This document shows, one piece after another, positions 56,601 to 64,000 of a DNA stretch of 64,000 bases (positions are counted from its first letter, which is position 1; each line of letters starts with the position of its first letter). Below the pieces are notes generated by a model. The model saw only the letters and a program-made list of their open reading frames with translations, did no database searches and was not told the DNA's origin. Made by a program: the position numbers and the translations under genes. The stretch comes from Lophium mytilinum (Eukaryota > Ascomycota > Dothideomycetes > Mytilinidiales > Mytilinidiaceae). The DNA lies in the NCBI GenBank assembly GCA_010093605.1, contig MU004194.1, forward strand, positions 1,693,392-1,757,391, written 5' to 3'.

Positions 56601-59330
56601 TAGAAATAAGCTAGTACTAAGTATAGATATAAAAGCTTCTTTTAGAATTTAAAATACTTTCTTATAGTTATCTATCTAGGTAAATCTTAGCTAGGGTGTT
56701 TCTTTCTTATTCTTCTTATTACTATTAGACGTGCGCATTATTAAAGTAAGTAGGTAAATAATATAAGAGAAGCTATAAATAAAATATTAATAGAAATTAG
56801 CTAGGCTAAGAAAAGCTTATATATCTTTAATATATATAGATATCTACTAGCTTATAATAGCTTCTACCTTTTTAAAATCTATATAAATGCCTTCTAGTAT
56901 AATAATTAGGCCTAGATATTTTACCTTCTTAATACTAAATTCTAATTTCTTAATATTAGCTTGCAGGCTGTACTTTTATAACTACTAGAGCACCTTTTTA
57001 ATATGCTTCTTATATTAAGCCTTATCTATAGAGTATATTAGAATATTATCTAAGTATATAGAGTAGAAATTATTAAGAAAGTTATAAAGTATATTATTAA
57101 TATAGCTTTAGAAGGTTACTAGCCCCCCTATAAGACTAAATAGAAGAACCTTAGACTTAAATATACTATAGTATATAGTAAACCCTATAAAATACTTATC
57201 TTCTAGTCTTATTTAGATTCTATTAAATGCGCTAATAATATCTAGTTTAGTAAACTACTTAGCGTAGCTAAGTTAGTTTATAGTTTCTTATATTAATAGA
57301 ATAGAATACTATAATTTAATAGTAAGAGCGTTAATAGTATAGTAGTCTATATAAAAATATACTCTACCGCCCGGCTTATAGATAAGAAGAATTAGTAAAG
57401 ATATATTAGATTAAGCTAGTTTAATAAAGCTCTTAGTAAGGTTATTATCTATCTATTTCTTTACTATCTAGAGTTTACTCTTTAATATTAGGTATAGTTA
57501 TACTTATAGTAGTTTCTCTTCTACTCTAAAGAGTAGATAGATCTTATAGTCTATACCGGGTTAATTAGATAGAGGCGTGTTAGCGTTAGTTTAATTAAAT
57601 ATATTAGTAAACTAATAATATTTCTTAGAAAGCTTATATAGAATATCCTTCTTAGTTATATAGGTCTTAGCCTGCAGAAATTTATTAATATCTATTATAG
57701 TAATTGCGTTAACGCGTTTAGGTATATTAGTACCTTATTATATAATAAGAACCTAGATACTATTATTATATATTAATATATTATAATTAGCGTTAATTTC
57801 TTATAGTATATAGAGCAGTAGCTTCTCTATAAGCTAGCCCTTTTATATATAGATATAAGTTAGCCTAGCTAAAATATAGTATATATTAGCCGCGTTATTT
57901 TCTATTATAGAAAAAGAAGTAGTTTAAGGGTAATAAAACGGGCTCTATACTAATATACTTAAGCTATTTCTTATTTAGTAACGCCTATAGTATAGGTAGA
58001 AGAAATTAATATAGTATTCTTACTAATTAATTATAAGGTTATATCTTTTAAGCTATTTATAGCCTAGAATAATTAATACTAGGCTAAGGTCTATAATAAA
58101 AGCTTTAAACTATTCTGTATACCTATTTAGACTAAAATAGATAAGTATAGTATAAGTAATCTTCTTTATAATAGCTTCTCTATCTATAAGTTTAAGGGTA
58201 TAGGCTTTTATTAGGGGGATAAGAGAAAGGTTATTAGTATGCGCGTAAGTAGTATTAATAAAAATATATATAGCTCTACTATTAAGTAGAGAAAAAGTAG
58301 GTATTATAGATAGAGGCTTACTATTTTTATATATCTAGATGTCTTCTATAAGCTTTAAATAGTATTTATTCTAGAGAGGAATATCTATCTAAATTAAAGC
58401 CTTACTAATCTTAAGAGTATCTATAGATTCTAGCCTAAGTTTATCTAGCTTATTTATTATATCTACTATTTCTTTATATATTAACTATATAACTAGTACT
58501 AAGTTAAAACTACTTACTATAGGCCCTAAGTTGCGGCTATAATCTAGGGCTAGGTATTTCCCTATCTATATTCTTACTAAGTAGCTAAGTTTATAGTATA
58601 AATAGCTAGAGCGCTAGATTAATATAGAGGTAAGGCGGGGCGCTAAGCTATAAGCTAAGCTATAGAGTAATTAGGGTTATTCTTCTTATAACTAGATATA
58701 TAATAGTAGTAGTAGGTACTATTAGCTCTTAGTATAGTATACTTAGTATTAGTTATTATACCCGGAGGCTTCTAGCTATTTAGAATATTAACTAGGGCCT
58801 ATAGTTAATCTATATATAGGTTAGTATTATTAATACTAGTAGCTATAATAGTAAGAGGTTAGTTAGACTAAAAGGCGTAGGTATATAGGCCGCGTTATAA
58901 CTAGTAACCTCTATAGTTATTATAGCCTTCTTAGTATTCTCTATATCTACCGCGCTAGTTTCTACCTTACTAGATTATTAGGTTAACGCGGTAGACTATA
59001 TAGGTATAGATTAATATATTATTATTACACTAATAGTAGTATATAGCTACTACTATATTTATAGTTCTAGTAAATAGCTTTTCTATTATAGCGCCCTTAT
59101 TAATCTAGATAAGTTCTTACTTCTAAATTATAGTTATTATATTATTATTCTTATTCTACTTAGGTATTATATTAGCTTACTTAGTAATATAGCTCTAGAA
59201 ATTATCTATTAATTTATTTTATTTCTAGAATATTATATAGATCTTATTCTAGGCTATATTCTCTATATTAGAGTTAAGAAATTAATTATCTATAAAGGCC
59301 TAGGCGTCTACTATATTATAGACTATAAGA
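53663..59330 (-). mobile_element. Ty3/gypsy LTR retrotransposon relic, copy 1
   Basis: The minus strand reads protease and reverse-transcriptase remains. The RT block (about 57480-56700) includes KPGGRV, then YFYIDYYTINALTIK and, at 57056-57045, Tyr-Leu-Asp-Asn in place of the catalytic YLDD (GAT to AAT, a RIP-type change). RNase H and integrase remains follow to about 54000. The 3' end is marked by a polypurine tract at about 53665-53678 followed by TAG and a TATAATAGATCTAG-type LTR start. Gag-like remains lie at 58900-59330. It cannot be active. Confidence 0.75.
53731..53815. repeat. 29-bp tandem repeat, three copies
   Basis: Units share TAGTAAGTATATAG, starting at 53737, 53766 and 53795. 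They lie at the 3' end of gypsy copy 1, just inside its polypurine tract. Confidence 0.5.
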
Positions 59331-59531
59331 GGCAAGGCATAGAGCACGGTATTAAATAAGAAATAGGGTATATTTACAAAGATAAAGTCGCGTAGAGATA
59401 GAGGTTCTACGCGGCGCAGGCTAAATATAGGCTAGAGGTGCAAAACCGCGCTAGCGCACGGGCTTATATAATGTAGCCGAGGGCACGTAATATATATAGA
59501 GCTAGATCCGTTACACTACCCCCCTAAAATA
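59331..59531 (-). repeat. Polypurine tract and probable LTR of gypsy copy 2
   Basis: On the minus strand AGGGGGGTAG (about 59526-59516) is followed by TGTAACGGATCTAGC, which starts at 59515 and runs left. It contains a TATA-like TATATAA near 59470. The PPT and TG start are as expected for a 3' LTR; the CA end was not found. The start resembles the LTR start at 53662. Confidence 0.5.
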
Positions 59532-62500
59532 AAGAAGAAAGGCTATAGAAAGAAAAGGCTATATAGTAAGACTATAGACTAAGGAAATAAATACTAAGGA
59601 AATATAGTTATAAGTAATTAGATAAAAATTGCGTAAGAAAGGGGCGTGCTTACAGCGTTATAAAGGTAGGCGTTCCTATTAAGATAGCTCGGCTAGCTAG
59701 GTACGGCGGAGAATCTGGGTCTTAGTTAAGTTGTAAATAATATTATAATATTACTGCGTAAGGTATATAAATATAGTTAGTAAATACGCGCGTTATAGAT
59801 TATAAGCGCGCGCTTATTAAGAACCTGTTACTAATTAGGGTTGGGCCTAAAGTCTAGATAAGGGCCGTTGGCGTTAGAGTAATAGTAATGGAACTTACTA
59901 ATAAGCTTATTAGTGCTGTACTTACTAAAGTTAGTCTAGTTCTACTATATCTATAGCTTAGTATAACCTTTATACTAGGCGCGGTATTATAGTTTATAAC
60001 TATAGCGGCCGTGTTATAACTAGCGGCTATCTATAATAAAATTAATTAGCTATATATTAACGCGATCTTATTTATTATTAGTTATTCTATAGGGGTTAAC
60101 GACCTATATAGGCGGGGGTAGTAGTAGATTCTATTCTAGTATAGGCCTAGGTTTAAATAGGTAGAGAAGGTAAAAATAGAAGATATTATGCGTATAATAT
60201 TCTTTAAGTAATATTTCTATAAAGTTAAGTTAGAAGGCGTAACCCTAATTAATAATCTTAGTAATGCGGAAAGGACTAAGGTTCTTATAATTAAGTAAGT
60301 AATTAGGGCGTTGGGTCTTAATATTGCGCGCGTTGAGCTAGACTAGGTTATCTACTTTAAAACGTAGTAGTAGTTAGTAATATTAATTAGTAAAGTAAGC
60401 CTATACTACTATAGCCTATATAATAGTATTATAATATTCTTTAAGTATATTCTTTATCTAGTTAGCATATTAATCCGCAAGCAGTTATTTATTACGCGCA
60501 GCGGCGCGGCCGGTAACTAGTATAGCTGGCTTAATGCCTAACTATAGGTGGAAGCCGCGGGTAGTAAAGAAGGGAGTAAAGCCTATTAAGGCTAATTTAT
60601 AGTTATTAACTATAAATTTACTAAGGGGAAAATAGTTAACCTAGTTATCTTGCTAGTATAAAATAAATTAACGTAGGTAGGCTTTTATAACGGAGTTAGT
60701 ATTTTTAGTCTAGCTATTAGTTTTAGAATAGAAAGCGGTGGAAAACTTAGGTTTAACGCCGAGTTATTTATATAGGCGGCGCTATATAGCGGACATAAAT
60801 TACACGCTATAATTACTAATAATTACTTTAGGTAAGCTATATAGTTAAAATACTTTACGGATAAAAGCGTCTATAATATCCTTAATAGTGTCGCCTATTA
60901 TAGAAATATAGTAGCGTTTCTTAGATAGTTAGTTAACTATAATAAGAATAAGTATATATGTTTATCTATTTTATGTATAAGGAGGCAGATCTATAATAAA
61001 ATCTATAGTAATCTTAGTCTATTACTTATCTAGTATATTAAGGCTACAGAGTAATTCTTGCTATTTATCTTAGAAAGCTTTTACTTAGCGGTAGCCGTAA
61101 TAGGCACCTATATAGCGCTTAATATCTTTATAGAAGTTAGGCTAGAAGTAGTAGCGTTAAAGTAGCTTATAGAAGCCGTGCTTACTAGAATAGCTAGTAA
61201 TAGAAGTATTATAAGATAGGCTAAGTAGCTTAGTATATAGCTAGTTGTGGGCTAGTATATATAGACAGTTATAATAGTATAGTTAGTTATCCCGTATTTT
61301 AAAGCTATTAATATTAAGGTTGCTAATAAGGTTATAGAGGGCTTTTAGAATAGAGCAGGTACCGCTCTAGATAATATTTATAAGCTTATATAGTGTGGGG
61401 TTATATAGAGGTTAGCGTATGTAGGCCTTATTAATAAGGTATTATAGATTATTATTATTATAGTTAATATTATTATTATTATTACCTTAAACTAGCTATA
61501 CTGCGATAACCTTATTAGCGGCTATAATATCCTTATTAGCTAATAGAGCTGCAAAAATCTTATTAGCGTTATTAGGTAGCGCCGCAATAGCCTTATTAGC
61601 GCTTCTATTACTATCGCTATTATTACTAGCACGGTTATAGCTGCGCAGCCTAGCAGGGGCGAGTTAAAGGGGTAAGAGAAAGAGAGAATATATTTAGAGA
61701 GAGGATTATAGTAAGGTTATTAGAAGAGGCTTAAGTAGTTTAGTGCACGGGTAAAGTACGTTAAACGGCCTATAGGCGCCGGGCTTACTTAGCTTAGTAT
61801 TATTAAGTAAGAGTAATTTACTATTTAGTATAACTTCCGGTCTAAGGTTATAAGATTTAAGTACGGTTTAATATTAAAATTAATTCCGTGGATTATTAGG
61901 CTCGTGAGGTAGGTCTTATAAACGCTGTGTAAGGCTATTAGGCTTACCTTCTAGTACGCTAGGGCGGTATATAATCTTAAAGTTAAATCTAGTAAGAAAC
62001 TTAGCCTAGTATACTTAGCGGCGGTTAAGTTTCTTAGTAGTTATAAACTATTTTAGATTGCGGTAATCTATAAGAATGTTAGTAGGGTCTATAGAATTAG
62101 CACTTATAAGCTTAGGTCTCTATTCTTTAAAGGCCTTAACTATAGTAAGGAGTTCTTTATTATAGATCTTATAGTTATACTTAGCTAGTAATATTTTAGA
62201 AGAGAAGAAGGCAACTAGGTATAGAAGTCTATTAGGCCTAATTTAGAATATAACGCCGGCTATTATATAATTAGATGCGTCTATTTCTAGAAAGACCTTT
62301 TTACTATATTAGAAATGCATAAGAACGGGTGCCTCTATAAACGCTTTCTTAAGCGCGCGGAAAGCCTTCTTATAGGCCTATATCTATATAAAGTAAGGTT
62401 TCTTTTATTCTTCTTAGAGCTTTATTATATTAGTAAGGGGTTTAATAATACGTAAGAAACTATAGATAAATTGCTAGTAGAAATTAGATAGCCTAATAAA

Positions 62501-64000
62501 GGCTTAGACGTCCTTAATGCAGGTTAGAGTATTCTATTTAAGAATGGCGGTAACTTTCTCTAGATTTATGCAAATTCCTTTAGTGGAAATAATTAGTTCT
62601 AAGTAGGTAACTTCTTTTTAATTAAACGCGCACTTAGATAAGTTAACGTGTAAGCCTGCTGCCTCTAAGCGCTTAAGGATAGCGGCTACGTGGGCCTTAT
62701 AATCTTCTTTTAAACCTTCTATATAAATAAGGATATTATCTAGGTATGCTATGCAGAATTTATTAAGGAAATTATATAGTATTTAATTAATAAAGGATTA
62801 AAACGTCCCGGGTCCTTCTATAACGCTAAAGGGCATAATAAGGGACTTATATTTACTATAGCGTGTTATAAAAGCTATCTTATACTTATAGCCTAGAGCT
62901 ATATAGACTTTATTAAAAGCGGCGATAATATTAAGCTTAGTAAACTACTTAGCTTTTCTAAGATAGTAAAGTGTCTCTTATATAAGGGGTATAGAATAAT
63001 AAGTTTTAATAGTAAGGGCGTTAACGGCTCTATAGTTAATATAGAACTAGATACCGCCCCCTAGCTTATATATAAGTAGAATAGGTAAGAAGACTTATAA
63101 CTATAATTATCTAATATAGCCCTTAGCTAGATTATTATTAAGCTATTTCTTAATAATATAAAGTTTATTAGTAGATATAGAGTATAGGCGGGCTTTAGGT
63201 AACTTACTTAGGTTAATGCTATTAACCTAGTTAATCTTGTAGTCTATACCTAGTTAGTGTAGTAGTAAACTATTAGTATTAACTTAGTTAAAGATGCGGA
63301 TGTATTTATAAAGGCTAGGGGGGAGTTAAGTAAATATTTCCTTCTTAGTATAATGTTACTTAACTTCTATAAACTTCTTAATGTCGCGTATAGCTAGTTT
63401 ATAGAGGTAGATAGGTATATTACTTATCTATATAGCTATAACCTGGAGGTAATTTAAATAGATTAGAAAATCCTTATAGGTATTAGCAAGGTCGGCTGCA
63501 ACATATTAAGGTAAGTTATTAAGCTAGTCTCCTTTAATAGCGGCTATGCGGTATATAGTAAGGTAGGCTATAACGCCTATATATTGCGTAGAGTCTATAG
63601 AATTAAATAGCTATATAATATTATAATTATACATAAAATTAGGTAGTGCTAAGCCTTTTATATAGGTACTAGCGCTATTAGTATTATTTATATAGTAATA
63701 GCGGTGCAGATAGAAAATCCTATTATATTTCTCTTTTATAAAGTTAATCTTGCCTATAACCTAGTTAATAGCTAGGTTATAGCGCTAGAACTAGCGGAGG
63801 CCTAAGATAATATTATAGTTGCCGAGGTTAGTAATATAGGCCTATTCGCGGCTCTAATAGCCTTAAATAGCGATAGGGATAAGAGCTTTATAGGTAATCT
63901 TTTTAGTAACGGTAGAGCCGTTAGCTAATTTAAGTATACATAATTTAGGTAAGGGGCAGATTAGAAAGTTTATTTAGTGCGTATAAGTAGTATCTATAAA
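59532..64000 (-). mobile_element. Ty3/gypsy LTR retrotransposon relic, copy 2, cut by the right edge
   Basis: The minus strand shows RT remains from about 63180 to 62300: KLGGGIQFYINYRAVNALTIK, and Tyr-Leu-Asp-Asn at 62746-62735. RNase H and integrase remains lie further left, reaching the polypurine tract at 59516-59526. It is less depleted in CpA/TpG than copy 1, and its RT text is closer to consensus, so it is probably younger. It carries many stops and frame breaks. Confidence 0.75.

Larger units (their letters stand above)
48423..64000. mobile_element. Large RIP island of degraded retroelements
   Basis: Over 15 kb of AT-rich sequence with CpA/TpG nearly absent and stops in all frames, continuing past the right edge. 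Named parts are listed separately. The stretches 50100-53660 and 48423-48880 keep gene-like strings without a family I can name; a plus-strand gag-like reading lies around 51500-53300. The part right of 59330 is less depleted in G and C. Confidence 0.85.

Noticed and set aside
48423-64000. Possibility that the AT-rich right part is mitochondrial DNA or a centromere
   Set aside because: Recognisable retroelement motifs with C-to-T type codon changes explain it as RIP-mutated transposons; no mitochondrial genes or satellite arrays were seen.

Overview
The window is nuclear DNA of a filamentous ascomycete (Pezizomycotina). The evidence is short GT-AG introns of about 47-60 bp with CTRAY-like branch sites, Zn2Cys6 regulators, a HET-domain gene, a GPCR-RGS hybrid receptor, and long AT-rich islands from which CpA and TpG are almost absent, the mark of repeat-induced point mutation (RIP). 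A Dothideomycete-type genome would fit, but I cannot place the species. Exon structures were worked out by hand from splice signals and frame continuity.

Layout. 1-0.8 kb: the end of an unidentified hydrophobic minus-strand gene cut by the window edge. 2.05-4.34 kb: a germinal-centre (Sid1/MST-1-like) kinase. 6.3-11.3 kb: a Zn2Cys6 regulator, an arrestin-like adaptor and an NmrA-like reductase. 13.2-15.4 kb: two relics, a broken polytopic membrane-protein gene and a fragment of a HET gene. 15.4-19.4 kb: a RIP island that ends in a Fot1/pogo DNA transposon carrying a nested MITE with an 8-bp target duplication. 20.1-22.4 kb: an intact HET gene with an N-terminal AT-hook-like motif.

22.9-30.8 kb holds housekeeping and secreted functions: a small heat-shock protein, a START-like (SRPBCC) protein, a secreted PSGGFP-repeat protein, and a GprK-type 7TM-RGS receptor. 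30.8-35.1 kb is nearly gene-free, with one ankyrin-repeat scrap. 35.1-42.6 kb holds a secreted SurE-type phosphatase and then four minus-strand genes in a row (P450, LaeA-like methyltransferase, short-chain dehydrogenase, Zn2Cys6 regulator). These look like a small tailoring-only metabolic cluster without a backbone enzyme. 44.0-48.4 kb: a large secreted modular protein, an ankyrin protein and a four-helix membrane protein.

48.4-64 kb is a second, larger RIP island. It contains a Tad-like LINE ORF1 relic (+) and two Ty3/gypsy relics (-). The genes between the islands look intact. The relics at 13.2-15.4 kb sit at the island edge, as expected for the decaying border of an accessory block. No complete, clearly new system is evident. 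The best leads are the backbone-less cluster, the HET gene and HET relic flanking one transposon island, and the PSGGFP secreted precursor.
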